From: Aestuariibacter salexigens DSM 15300
GTDB taxonomy: Bacteria; Pseudomonadota; Gammaproteobacteria; Enterobacterales; Alteromonadaceae
NCBI RefSeq assembly: GCF_000429145.1
Contig: NZ_KE386852.1
Location: forward strand, 110,408 to 174,407
DNA length: 64,000 bases
Direction of reading: 5' to 3'
The translations under genes were made by a program, and so were the position numbers. Below, one piece after another: positions 19,348-27,665 of this stretch; the first letter of the stretch is position 1, and every line of letters begins with the position of its first letter. The notes below the pieces were generated by a model. That model did no database searches, had not been told where the DNA came from, and worked only from the letters and a program-made list of their open reading frames with translations.

Positions 19348-20436
19348 TTATAGCTGCAACAGCTTTAGATTGCTCACATCTTGACTGGTTTGACGGCGAG
19401 CCGCGCGGTCTAGCGAAATCATTCCCTTGTCCGCAAGATAACCCTCTTCTCCGAATGCACGCTCGTGGGTAAATTCCTTAATATATTCATGAATACCTGG
19501 AATAACGCCCACGTGTGCCTTTTTGACATAGAAATACAGAGGACGAGAAACAGGATAAGAACCGTCGGAAATAGATTCAAATGTTGGTGCAAAACCATCA
19601 ATCATTGAACCCTGAATAACATCTATATTCTGGTCAAGAAAGCTAAAACCGAAAACGCCGAATGCATCTGGACTTGCGTTCAGTTTCTGTACGATAAGAT
19701 TATCGTTTTCACCTGTTTCTACAAACGCGCCATCTTCACGCACGGTCTGACACATTGTCTTATGCTGGTTTTTAAGTTCGTCCGCTTTAGCAGAGTTTCC
19801 AGCCTTGGCCGCAGCCTTTGCCTTTTTACTCAAGTCTGCGACCCAGTCGATTTGATCACATCCCGCTTCCATGACAAGTTCAACGAAAGCATCTCTTGTG
19901 CCAGATGTTGGAGGAGGCCCAAGCACTTCAATTGCACGATTAGGTAATGCCGGGTTGACTTCGCTCCAGTTTTTATAAGGGTTTTCAACAGTAGTTTCAG
20001 AACCGTCCGGATTTGGGACATACTTAGCAAGCCCCAAGAACAAATCCTTGCGTGTAAATTGAATTTGTTTGGCCTCGGTTGAGTTGCCGATGACAATACC
20101 GTCAAACCCGACCAATACTTCTACGATCTCAGTAACGCCATTCTCATTACACATTGCGACTTCAGATTGTTTGATACGACGTGATGCATTTGCAATGTCA
20201 GGGAACTGTATGCCAACACCACTACAAAATAGCTTAAGTCCACCACCAGACCCCGTTGATTCAACTTTTGGTGTCTTAAATTGAGTTGCGCGACCAAAGC
20301 GCTCAGCGACAACGGTAGAAAAAGGGTAAACTGTGGATGAGCCCACGATATTGATATAGTCTCGCGCTGCTGTTGCGGCACCAGACGTCAGGCCAGATGC
20401 TAGTGCAAGGGCAGTAATAATCATCGACTTTTTCAT
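19348..20436 (-). CDS. pstS: Periplasmic phosphate-binding protein PstS
   Basis: A 362-residue periplasmic solute-binding protein of the PstS family. The signal peptide is MKKSMIITALALASGLTSGAA. Phosphate-binding elements are visible: INIVGSSTVYPFSTVVAERF near residue 30, ESTGSGGGLKLFCSG near 65, and PPPTSGTRDAFVE near 195. It delivers phosphate to PstC/PstA. Compared with E. coli PstS it belongs to the longer marine form with a Lys/Ala-rich insertion near residue 220 (KKAKAAAKAGNSAKADELKN). GGAAAC lies 8 nt before the ATG and a Pho box lies about 60 bp upstream. Confidence 0.97.
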   Translation of the reverse strand: MKKSMIITALALASGLTSGAATAARDYINIVGSSTVYPFSTVVAERFGRATQFKTPKVESTGSGGGLKLFCSGVGIQFPDIANASRRIKQSEVAMCNENGVTEIVEVLVGFDGIVIGNSTEAKQIQFTRKDLFLGLAKYVPNPDGSETTVENPYKNWSEVNPALPNRAIEVLGPPPTSGTRDAFVELVMEAGCDQIDWVADLSKKAKAAAKAGNSAKADELKNQHKTMCQTVREDGAFVETGENDNLIVQKLNASPDAFGVFGFSFLDQNIDVIQGSMIDGFAPTFESISDGSYPVSRPLYFYVKKAHVGVIPGIHEYIKEFTHERAFGEEGYLADKGMISLDRAARRQTSQDVSNLKLLQL

Positions 20437-20480
20437 AGATGTTTCCGTTAATAAATCGGTTAGATTTCAAATCGGGAGCA

Positions 20481-20514
20481 AGTATAGGAAAACTTTATGA
20501 CACTTTTATTACTA
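20481..20514 (-). promoter_or_regulatory. Pho box and -10 element of pstS
   Basis: Reading the minus strand, TAGTAAT (20514-20508), spacer AAAA and GTGTCAT (20503-20497) match the 7-4-7 Pho box at 10 of 14 positions, the proximal half at 6 of 7. Ten bp further is TATACT (20486-20481), a good -10. Replacement of a -35 by a Pho box at this spacing is the known architecture of PhoB-activated promoters. PhoB binding here is inferred. Confidence 0.75.
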
Positions 20515-20540
20515 CCCTAAAATGATTCTGTGGCGACGTT

Positions 20541-21605
20541 TTATTCAGGCTTTTTAAAGAGTTCCGCTTTTTTAAAATCGAATAGGTAAATGCCAAACCC
20601 CGAGCCAGGCTGGTCATTGGTGTTAGAGTGCCCCTCTCCAAACAGCATATAGTTGCCATCTTGTGAAATTACCCCCTGATTGGCTTTGAAGGTGACAGCA
20701 CTGTCTGGCATTTTAAAATCAGCGAAATACGTCAGACGCTTCATATCATCGCCGCTACCATCAAGTCGCATCATATACAGGTCAAGAATTTGTGCATGCT
20801 GACTTTCTGGTAAAAACATATCAGACTCAACAAGCGTGTATTGGCCACTTGGAAAAACACCTTCAGGCTCGTCATAAAAATCATGCCGGTTAGACATATT
20901 TTTAATCTCGTCAGTCTCTTTATTCCAGAGCCACACCTCTGCTGAGTACTTTCCAGTATTAGACGTACCGTAACGACTGAAGATAAGTTCTTTATCATGA
21001 GGCGGCCTCCAGTTCTGAGGTTCGTGATAGTCGAAATAACGTGTAGCGCCCTCGCCTTCACCGGCAATGTGTTTATCCCGTTCTTTTAGCTCATCAACGT
21101 TAAGTATCACCCTTATCTTGTCCAGATGTGGGGTACCATTTTCTGCATACCCAATCTCGCCATATCGAATGTTGGGACCGTCAGTCCAGGCAAGTTGCCA
21201 TGAGTGTCGAGATACCGCCACACCCTCATGGGCGATAACGCCAGAGTCCCAGGCAGGTTTATCTAGATTTTTGTCAACAATGTGAATGGTCGCACTACCC
21301 CGGTCATCGCCTATGGTCATAAGATAATCACCATTTTTGAGGTAATATATTCGCCACATCCTGCAATCATCGCAGCTAGGCGGCAGAATAGATCGTACTT
21401 TGCCGGTAGAGATGCTTTTTTCAAAAGGATGGCCGCCGGCCTTATCTAAAAAGATATATTTGTCTGAACCAGCAGGCGCCCAATCCGGTCGCTCACCATA
21501 CTCCTGCTCTAACGTAATGTGTGGAGGTAATTTGTTGAGCGGAAATTGTGCTGAAAATGCCGATGTAAGAAATACCGAGGAGATAGCAAAAGCGATTTTT
21601 GTCAT
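20541..21605 (-). CDS. Secreted beta-propeller (PD40/TolB-like) protein, unknown function
   Basis: A 354-residue exported protein. The chosen start gives a clean signal peptide (MTKIAFAISSVFLTSAFSA); an in-frame upstream start at 21677 would bury it. The body has repeated propeller-like blade patterns such as GGHPFEKSISTGKVRSILPP, NGDYLMTIGDDRGSATIHIV and DGNYMLFGEGHSNTND. Two cysteines occur close together in PPSCDDCRMW, perhaps a disulfide. No catalytic domain follows the propeller. It stands upstream of pstS on the same strand but beyond its own promoter region; no terminator was seen between them. Function unknown. Confidence 0.7.
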   Translation of the reverse strand: MTKIAFAISSVFLTSAFSAQFPLNKLPPHITLEQEYGERPDWAPAGSDKYIFLDKAGGHPFEKSISTGKVRSILPPSCDDCRMWRIYYLKNGDYLMTIGDDRGSATIHIVDKNLDKPAWDSGVIAHEGVAVSRHSWQLAWTDGPNIRYGEIGYAENGTPHLDKIRVILNVDELKERDKHIAGEGEGATRYFDYHEPQNWRPPHDKELIFSRYGTSNTGKYSAEVWLWNKETDEIKNMSNRHDFYDEPEGVFPSGQYTLVESDMFLPESQHAQILDLYMMRLDGSGDDMKRLTYFADFKMPDSAVTFKANQGVISQDGNYMLFGEGHSNTNDQPGSGFGIYLFDFKKAELFKKPE

Positions 21606-21677
21606 TGCACGGCGCACTAAGTAAGCAGAGGATTTGTTAGAAATATAGACAAGGATCGTCAAAAAAGGTTGGTACAA

Positions 21678-22024
21678 AACTGAAGATAGGCTTTGCTCAG
21701 GATCCGCAATACCTGTTTGTTCTTTTTGCGCACACTCTCCAGTGAGAGTGTTTCTGAACGCTAACCTGGTACGTTACATCCGAATCAATAAGTGAATACT
21801 CTAAGCCTACTCCATAGAGTCGCACTCGAATCTAGATAGTCGCACCCGTATCCAGATCGTCGCACCCGTGACGACGGGTGCCTCAGAGAGCGTAAACCAG
21901 CTCGTCATCCTAATGAATATCAGGATCTCCTTGGCACATTTTACCGACATTGACATCTGCGCAATGAACCATTTTTTCGCTTGACGTGTAATTATTGTAC
22001 TTTAGTAATGTGGATAAACACGTC
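21678..22024. other. Intergenic region with hairpins and short tandem repeats
   Basis: No convincing gene. It contains a perfect hairpin ACACTCTC-CAGT-GAGAGTGT (21732-21751), the tandem repeats at 21818-21877, and a possible promoter (TTGACG then AGTAAT at 22006-22011, 17 bp apart) in front of the small membrane protein gene. Confidence 0.5.
21818..21881. repeat. Three 20-bp imperfect tandem repeats ending in a hairpin
   Basis: Units at 21818-21837, 21838-21857 and 21858-21877 share the core GTCGCAC(C/T)CG and the period is exactly 20 bp. Units 1 and 2 differ at 3 positions; unit 3 keeps only its first half. The last unit also forms a stem GCACCCGT/ACGGGTGC (21862-21881) with loop GACG. Units are adjacent with no unique spacers, so it is not a CRISPR array. 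Confidence 0.7.
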
Positions 22025-22261
22025 ATGAATACGTTATCGATCGCTTTCACAACGTTGGTATTAGCATCTGTTGGATATTATATCTGGCTTATGGGTAGCG
22101 AAAACTGGCTGTATTTTGTTGTTTTGCCACCTCTTTTTTTCGGCTTATTTATTCTGCTTGCAGCTCGCATTCCTCGAACCAAAGAAGCACACAATGCTAA
22201 CTACAAAAAAAGCTTAAAATCATCTTCTGGCAATAAACACCGGCATTATCAAAACCGCTAA
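22025..22261 (+). CDS. Small membrane protein with two helices, unknown
   Basis: A 78-residue protein with two hydrophobic helices (about residues 4-22 and 28-48, the latter FVVLPPLFFGLFILLAAR), then a basic hydrophilic tail ending KHRHYQNR. The frame also has TTG (21995) and GTG (22010) starts; the ATG gives a membrane helix at the very N-terminus and lies downstream of a plausible -35/-10 pair, though its ribosome-binding site is weak. No family recognised. It stands alone. Confidence 0.55.
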   Translation: MNTLSIAFTTLVLASVGYYIWLMGSENWLYFVVLPPLFFGLFILLAARIPRTKEAHNANYKKSLKSSSGNKHRHYQNR

Positions 22262-22424
22262 GTTTCTGTTCGCTGCTAGAAACACGCCCACCAATGTGTT
22301 TTTGGTGATGAAAGATTTTTTGACTCAAAGGCACGAGAAATTACATGGACGGAAAATTGTTTTAGGAAGCTGCCGCTATAACACCAATGTGGCATAGCCC
22401 ATCTAACGTGTATCGTTCCATGCA

Positions 22425-22676
22425 TTAGATACCTATTGTACCCTGTTGCACACCTTCCAATGTATTACAGCTGCAATATGCGCCAATCAGATCTTGTCTT
22501 GATGCAGGGCAACTACCGCCACTCCTGTCACTGTCCCAGTAGCAGGTACTGCCTAACTTCACATTGGGTGCATGCCGCTTCTCGATAGATGATGCTTGCT
22601 CTCTGGGGTTAAAAGTGAACGATGAGCAACCTTGAATAAGGGTGATAGCAAGCAATCCAAATACAGTCCTTTTCAT
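22425..22676 (-). CDS. Small cysteine-rich lipoprotein, unknown
   Basis: An 83-residue predicted lipoprotein: signal peptide MKRTVFGLLAITLIQGC with lipobox IQGC (Cys17). The mature part holds four more cysteines (CYWDSDRSGGSCPASRQD and GAYCSC), compatible with disulfides in the periplasm. AAGGAAAATAGT before the ATG gives a good ribosome-binding site. It is transcribed alone and divergently from the SDR gene. No function can be assigned. Confidence 0.75.
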   Translation of the reverse strand: MKRTVFGLLAITLIQGCSSFTFNPREQASSIEKRHAPNVKLGSTCYWDSDRSGGSCPASRQDLIGAYCSCNTLEGVQQGTIGI

Positions 22677-22844
22677 ACTATTTTCCTTTTAAAAACAGAA
22701 TGCTATTACTTAATTTACGTGTTTGAGTATACGCCCTTGATGGCTAATTTCTACACCATATTCTGAACTCACATCCGGCCTGGCGATTTTTTCGTACCAA
22801 CGCTATAACCACGTATTCATTTACTAATCTGTCGAGGATAAAAG

Positions 22845-23606
22845 ATGGCTGACCAAAAAGTTGTAATTGTCACCGGTGCCGGCTCTGGTATCGGTCGAGC
22901 AACCGCTGCAGTGTTTGCTAACGCGGGCTATGCCGTGGTGTTAAATGGCCGTACGAAAGAAAAGCTGGAACAATCAGCAGACCAATTAGATAGCAACAAT
23001 GCCCTTATAGTAGTGGGTGATGTGTCTAAGTCGGAAGATGTGTCAGCACTTATCCAGTCGACAATAGAGGCGTTCGGCAGGATCGACGTGCTGGTCAACA
23101 ATGCCGGCGTGGCGGTATTTAACAGTCTGGATAATATTACGCTGGATGAATTCCAAAACGGTCTGGCTGTGAATGTGAACGGGCCATTTATGGCGATCAA
23201 GGCAGCGTTACCACACCTTGAGAAAACCCGTGGCGCTATTGTGAACGTGTCGTCTGTATCCGGGATTGGGGGGGATTGGGGTGGATTCGCCTATAACACT
23301 ACCAAAGGTGCGCTTAATCTCATGACTAAGGGCCTGGCGCTTGACCTCGCACCACGTGGCATTCGCATCAATGCGGTTGCACCCAGTCTTACCGTCACGG
23401 ATATGAGCAAAGGTGTCGTCAGCAATGAACACCTTATGGAAAAGTTTAAAAATCGTATGCCTATGAAACGCGCTGCCAAACCAGAAGAGGTGGCAGATGT
23501 AATCTTTTACTTGGCCAGTGAAAAAGCCCAGTTTGTGAACGGCGTCATCATGCCAGTAGATGGTGGGCTCTCTGCCTCAAACGGCCAACCCAATATGATG
23601 GGATAA
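22845..23606 (+). CDS. Short-chain dehydrogenase/reductase (SDR), substrate unknown
   Basis: A classical SDR of 253 residues. The cofactor motif TGAGSGIGRAT is near residue 10, NNAGVAVF near 90, the catalytic serine in NVSSVSGIGG, and the YxxxK motif in YNTTKGALNLM; the tail has the usual PVDGGLSASNG. It would reduce a ketone or oxidise an alcohol with NAD(P)H. The substrate cannot be told from sequence; FabG-like activity or a secondary alcohol dehydrogenase are both possible. GAGGATAAAAG precedes the ATG. It converges on the short ORF at 23631. Confidence 0.93.
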   Translation: MADQKVVIVTGAGSGIGRATAAVFANAGYAVVLNGRTKEKLEQSADQLDSNNALIVVGDVSKSEDVSALIQSTIEAFGRIDVLVNNAGVAVFNSLDNITLDEFQNGLAVNVNGPFMAIKAALPHLEKTRGAIVNVSSVSGIGGDWGGFAYNTTKGALNLMTKGLALDLAPRGIRINAVAPSLTVTDMSKGVVSNEHLMEKFKNRMPMKRAAKPEEVADVIFYLASEKAQFVNGVIMPVDGGLSASNGQPNMMG

Positions 23607-23630
23607 GCCGCGAGGCAGTGATGAGATTGA

Positions 23631-23771
23631 CTATCGCTGTCTCATTTGATGGGGTTCAGATGAGACACATAGCTGATCACCATAATAATTATTGGCATAA
23701 TTGCACGATAGCTTCGGTTGCGTTGACGATGAACCTGTCGGATTGACTATCTGTTTAAGTATTTTAATCAT
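23631..23771 (-). CDS. Short ORF (46 residues) with two cysteines, beside a two-component system
   Basis: A 46-codon frame with a strong ribosome-binding site (AGGAGATCAAG directly before the ATG). The product has an amphipathic start (MIKILKQIVNPTG), a Ser/Thr/Gln linker, then CNYANNYYGDQLC, where two cysteines 13 residues apart flank an Asn/Tyr-rich loop, and a basic end. No signal peptide and no family recognised. It lies about 100 bp downstream of the DesR-like regulator on the same strand, behind a 15-bp palindrome. It may be a small peptide or precursor, or a chance frame; the ribosome-binding site is the main support. Confidence 0.4.
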   Translation of the reverse strand: MIKILKQIVNPTGSSSTQPKLSCNYANNYYGDQLCVSSEPHQMRQR

Positions 23772-23838
23772 CTTGATCTCCTGTTGGTTTACACCGTCAC
23801 TGTAGCCATACTGGAATATTCATTAAAACGATTAAATA

Positions 23839-23853
23839 AGATTAAGCTAATCT
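23839..23853. promoter_or_regulatory. 15-bp palindrome between the response regulator and the short ORF
   Basis: AGATTA-AGC-TAATCT is a perfect inverted repeat in an AT-rich stretch, 68 bp upstream of the short ORF start and 23 bp past the regulator stop. It could be the operator of the adjacent LuxR-type regulator; this is inference from position. Confidence 0.4.
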
Positions 23854-23875
23854 ATATTTCAGAAACAATTCACAT

Positions 23876-24520
23876 TTACAGCAATCCCAGATCAATAGCC
23901 TTTAGAACCGCTCTGGTTCGGTCTCTGACGCCAAGTTTTGCCAGCACGCTGGAAACCTGATTTTTAATCGTCCCTTCCGACTTAAACATGGCCTCGGCAA
24001 TCTCACGGTTACTGCAACCTGAGGCCATCAAACGCAGTATTTCGAGTTCTTTTTCTGACAGCTTTTCAGGCTCGCTGAAACTCTCAAACTCGCTGCTGAC
24101 TCCTTTCAGACTTTGCACAACCCGCTCGGTAATCGCCGGTTGGATCAGCGTGTTACCCTTATAAACGGTCTCTATCCCCTCCACCAGCGTTTCAAGAGAA
24201 ACGTCTTTAAGCAGATAACCTTTCGCGCCTTTTTGCAGTGCCTGCAGGATAAGTTCATGATCATCGAACGTGGTTAGCATGATCACTGGTACGGTAATGC
24301 CTTGCTCAGACAGCGCCTGCAGTGTCTGAATGCCGTTCATGCGTGGCATACGAATGTCCAGAAGCATCACGTCAATATCGTTTTCTACAAGCTGTGAGAT
24401 GGCCTGCTCACCGTCACCGGCCTCCGCTACAACCTGAATTTTCTCTGACAGAGACAATAAACTTTTTATTCCTTCCCTGACGAGAGTCTGGTCATCAACC
24501 AGCATAACGCGAACAATCAT
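23876..24520 (-). CDS. NarL/LuxR-family response regulator (DesR-like)
   Basis: A 214-residue two-domain regulator. The receiver domain has Asp9/Asp10 in LVDDQTLV, the phosphoacceptor Asp55 in MLLDIRMP, and conserved Thr and Lys in MLTTFDDH and YLLKDVS. The LuxR-type helix-turn-helix is at about 150-210 (ILRLMASGCSNREIAEAMFK). Start: the ATG at 24520 has GGAGGC 5 nt upstream and overlaps the kinase stop by ATGA, so an upstream in-frame start is rejected. It forms a translationally coupled pair with the kinase. Target genes are unknown; the palindrome just downstream is a candidate. Confidence 0.95.
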   Translation of the reverse strand: MIVRVMLVDDQTLVREGIKSLLSLSEKIQVVAEAGDGEQAISQLVENDIDVMLLDIRMPRMNGIQTLQALSEQGITVPVIMLTTFDDHELILQALQKGAKGYLLKDVSLETLVEGIETVYKGNTLIQPAITERVVQSLKGVSSEFESFSEPEKLSEKELEILRLMASGCSNREIAEAMFKSEGTIKNQVSSVLAKLGVRDRTRAVLKAIDLGLL

Positions 24521-25674
24521 GTTGCCTCCGGAATCCATATCTGTGTAATGAAGCCACTGGCCGTCGCAGCAAAATCAACCCTGCCACCCAGTGCATTAAC
24601 ACGTTCCGCGATACCGTTCAGCCCATTGCCGGGAGTAAAGGTTTTATCCGGCGTTCCGTTATCGGCAATGGTGCAATGTAATTGTCCATTTCGCCGCTGC
24701 ACATTGACAGAAAATGTCGATGCCTGAGCATGACGCAGGCTATTGGTCAGGCTTTCCTGAATGCACCTGAGTAATGCCTCGGCCGTCGCCACGTCATCGA
24801 CGCGGCAGTCCTGTTCGATATTAAAAGTGATATCCAATTGTTCAACATTGTTGAACAGGCTGTTGAGCGCCTGCTCAAGATCCAGTTCGCCTCGTTCACG
24901 GATCTCAGACACGGCTTCTCGAACATCACTAAGAAGCAGCTTCGCTAACTGATAGCACTCATCAATATTGCCTTTGAGACTCGTATCACAGGTTCGCTGT
25001 GCGACCTGCAATTTAATCGTTAACGCGGTAAGGTGATGGCCAAGCAAGTCATGAATATTGCGTGCAATTCGCACCCGTTCCGCCTGGCGGGTAGCCTGCT
25101 GCAGTAAATCCTGCGTGGCCATCAGTTCCCGATTCAGTTGGTTTGCGGCTTCTCTTGCCTCCTGCTCGTTACGCAGCGTATTGATGGTCACCAGCGCAAA
25201 CAGGTTAAAGGTCCAGAACAGCAATGTCATGATATGGGCGTGCTGTTCCCCCCAGTGGTAGGTGTGCACAAGCCATAACGGAGCGGACCAGAGGGGTGAC
25301 GACCAAAGCGCAGTACGTAATGAGAAAAAGTAAGGGAGCTGGGCACTCCAGATCACGCATAGAATCGCGACAAAACTAAATGGCACCATATAGTACAGCG
25401 CAATGATGCAACCGTACTCAATTACCAGCAATACCAAGCGATACTGATTTTCAGTCGTCGGAATAATTGTAGGTCGAGCGTTACTATCGCTGGTTGTTTG
25501 CATCCATAACGCGATGAAAATCACAAAAAGACCGCCAGTGATCAGCAAGTGTTCAATGGGGTAATTTTCACTTTTCGCCATGTAGTACAGGGCAATACAC
25601 ATCACCACTAACCAGGTGGCGATTGCACTGATACGTTCCCTGTCTATTCTCAATATGTCCTGAATCTTTGCCAT
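24517..25674 (-). CDS. Membrane sensor histidine kinase of the DesK type
   Basis: A 385-residue kinase. The N-terminal half has about five or six membrane helices with short loops (residues 17-33, 42-57, 80-97, 99-117, 145-165), so it probably senses the membrane itself. A coiled coil (170-200) leads to a HisKA_3 dimerisation domain with His208 in RNIHDLLGHHLTALTIKLQV. The HATPase has DNGTPDK and GNGLNGIAERVNALGG. DesK relatives sense membrane thickness or envelope stress; which applies here is unknown. It overlaps its regulator gene by 4 bp and diverges from the membrane protein at 25831. Confidence 0.93.
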   Translation of the reverse strand: MAKIQDILRIDRERISAIATWLVVMCIALYYMAKSENYPIEHLLITGGLFVIFIALWMQTTSDSNARPTIIPTTENQYRLVLLVIEYGCIIALYYMVPFSFVAILCVIWSAQLPYFFSLRTALWSSPLWSAPLWLVHTYHWGEQHAHIMTLLFWTFNLFALVTINTLRNEQEAREAANQLNRELMATQDLLQQATRQAERVRIARNIHDLLGHHLTALTIKLQVAQRTCDTSLKGNIDECYQLAKLLLSDVREAVSEIRERGELDLEQALNSLFNNVEQLDITFNIEQDCRVDDVATAEALLRCIQESLTNSLRHAQASTFSVNVQRRNGQLHCTIADNGTPDKTFTPGNGLNGIAERVNALGGRVDFAATASGFITQIWIPEAT

Positions 25675-25830
25675 TCTGCATTCATCTGCTGTCGACGCCT
25701 CGTCCAGTATGCCTCGCTTATTGATAACGGCAATAGGTCAAAAGTCATGGATTATTTTATGACTTTCGGCACTGTCAGGCATCAAGAGGTGGCACTACGC
25801 TAGGCACCTGTCATATTCGGAGTGAACGCC

Positions 25831-26562
25831 ATGGTCTCAATTCATCTATTGTTATTCTATGTACATATCATCGCGGGGAGCATGGCATTGTGTCTGTTCT
25901 GGCTACCTGCATTTATGAAAAAAGGCAGCCTCAATCACGTCCAATTCGGTCGCTATTATGCTAGAACCATGTATGTAGTGGTTCTGTCTGGTTCGCTGAT
26001 GGCCTTGATAGTCCTTGCTGTACCTTTATCGATAAAAGGGCATCTCCTCAAAGAGGGGATGGACCCGGAAGCTTTCGTCACAAGCATAAGGCTATTCTGG
26101 GCCTTCTTACTTTATCTCAGTCTGCTGACCTATGTTGCTGTGCGTCAGGGTGTAGAAGTGGTGCGCGCGAAGCATGCGCTTTCACAATTAAAACGTCTGA
26201 CACATGTTGCACCGGCCTTTTTAGTCTTGATCGCGGGCATTGCTTTACTGATTGTCGGTTTACAGAGAAGTTCAACCCTGTACATTCTGTTCGGCATATT
26301 TGGTCCTGTTCTGGCCATCCAACACCTGCGTTTTTGCTTTCGTGCCAGCCACTCTTCCAAGGCCTGGGTGGTTGAGCATTTTAGTTCACTTATCGGCTCA
26401 GGTATTGGTGCGCATACTGCATTCATCGCTTTCGGAGGGCGCTATTTATTTGAAGGGCTGGGCCAATGGCAACTGCTGTTCTGGGTTGCGCCAGGTGTCA
26501 TCGGTAGTGTAGTAATTTCCCGTCTTGCCAGACGTTACAATACCGTATCTATTGCTGGTTGA
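25831..26562 (+). CDS. Multi-pass membrane protein, unknown (DUF2306-like)
   Basis: A 243-residue integral membrane protein with six or seven helices. It begins VSIHLLLFYVHIIAGSMALC and has histidines near helix ends (HIIAGS, HAFKS-type loops and GIGAHTAFIAFGG), a pattern that recalls the DUF2306 group; the assignment is tentative. CGGAG lies 9 nt before the ATG; the GTG at 25822 falls inside that site and is unlikely. It diverges from the DesK-like kinase, so it may be a target of that system. Function unknown. Confidence 0.65.
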   Translation: MVSIHLLLFYVHIIAGSMALCLFWLPAFMKKGSLNHVQFGRYYARTMYVVVLSGSLMALIVLAVPLSIKGHLLKEGMDPEAFVTSIRLFWAFLLYLSLLTYVAVRQGVEVVRAKHALSQLKRLTHVAPAFLVLIAGIALLIVGLQRSSTLYILFGIFGPVLAIQHLRFCFRASHSSKAWVVEHFSSLIGSGIGAHTAFIAFGGRYLFEGLGQWQLLFWVAPGVIGSVVISRLARRYNTVSIAG

Positions 26563-26700
26563 GTCGCTGACTGCGAGTCTTAAGCAGGTTAATTGTGTTG
26601 TTTCGCTTGAGTTTGCGAGGTTTATCTCCATTTTCACAGCTATACTAGCCCGTTTTGTTGGTGTAAATGTACACAACGATAGAAATCTGAGGAGTCGCCC

Positions 26701-27648
26701 GTGAGTTTGAAGCTCGGTATCGTGATGGATCCGATCGGTTCGATCAATATCCGTAAAGACACCAGTTTTGCCATGTTGCTGGAAGCACAGAACAGGCAAT
26801 ACGACATCTACTACATGCAAATGGATGACCTGTTTATAAATAACGGTGTGCCCATGGCGACCATGCGCAAACTTGCGGTCAAAGAAGACATCCAGGATTG
26901 GTACCATCTGGGCGAAGTAGAAACCTGTCAGTTGAGCGATCTCGATGTGCTGCTTATGCGCAAAGATCCCCCTTTTGACCGAGAATACCTGTATGCCACA
27001 CAGATATTCGACCTGGCCGAGCAAAGAGGAACATTGGTCGTTAATAAACCGCAAAGTTTGAGGGACTTCAATGAAAAGCTCTTCACGTCGTGGTTTCCTG
27101 AGCTGATCCCTGACACCCTGGTGACTCGTCAGGCCAGTCATATCCGAGCATTTCATCAACAACATGGCGACATCATCTGTAAACCGCTTGACGGTATGGG
27201 TGGCGCGTCTATATTTCGCGTCGACCAGTCGGGCACCAATCTTGGTGTCATCATCGAAACCCTCACGCAACATGGCCAGCAATACGCTATGTTTCAACGT
27301 TACATGCCGGAGATTAAAGACGGAGACAAACGCATATTGATCGTCGACGGCGAAGTCATTCCTTACGCACTGGCCCGCTTGCCCAGCCAGGGAGAAACGC
27401 GGGGCAACCTCGCCGCCGGTGGCACCGGGCGCGCACAGCCTTTGTCAGATTCCGACCGACGGATAGCAGAAACGGTTGCGCCAACATTAGTGAAACGCGG
27501 CTTGTTGTTTGTTGGTCTGGACGTTATCGGTGATAAAGTCACAGAAATTAATGTCACCAGCCCTACTTGTGTACGCGAAATAGAGGCCGCATATGATATC
27601 AATATATGCGCTAAACTATTTGATGCGATAGAGAAACGATGTCGATGA
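26701..27648 (+). CDS. gshB: Glutathione synthetase
   Basis: ATP-grasp ligase that joins gamma-glutamylcysteine and glycine; 315 residues. It is collinear with E. coli GshB: KLGIVMDPIGSINIRKDTSF at the N-terminus, LMRKDPPFDREYLYAT, VNKPQSLRDFNEKLF, KPLDGMGGASIFRV (ATP-grasp loop), GETRGNLAAGGTG and INVTSPTCVREIE. It starts at a GTG behind GAGGAG about 9 nt upstream. It heads gshB-yqgE-ruvX, the conserved gammaproteobacterial order. Confidence 0.98.
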   Translation: MSLKLGIVMDPIGSINIRKDTSFAMLLEAQNRQYDIYYMQMDDLFINNGVPMATMRKLAVKEDIQDWYHLGEVETCQLSDLDVLLMRKDPPFDREYLYATQIFDLAEQRGTLVVNKPQSLRDFNEKLFTSWFPELIPDTLVTRQASHIRAFHQQHGDIICKPLDGMGGASIFRVDQSGTNLGVIIETLTQHGQQYAMFQRYMPEIKDGDKRILIVDGEVIPYALARLPSQGETRGNLAAGGTGRAQPLSDSDRRIAETVAPTLVKRGLLFVGLDVIGDKVTEINVTSPTCVREIEAAYDINICAKLFDAIEKRCR

Positions 27649-27665
27649 AGGAGACCTCCGCCCCA

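Noticed and set aside
21818..21881. Possible CRISPR array
   Set aside because: Units are directly adjacent without unique spacers, only three occur, and no cas genes are nearby.
23631..23771. Class IIa bacteriocin (YYGDQLC resembling YGNGV-C)
   Set aside because: The similarity covers only a few residues; there is no double-glycine leader, transporter or immunity gene, and these bacteriocins belong to lactic acid bacteria.
26446..27297. A 283-codon open frame antisense to gshB
   Set aside because: It lies wholly opposite a clear gshB and the adjoining gene end, shows no domain, and has a composition expected from the complementary strand of a coding region.
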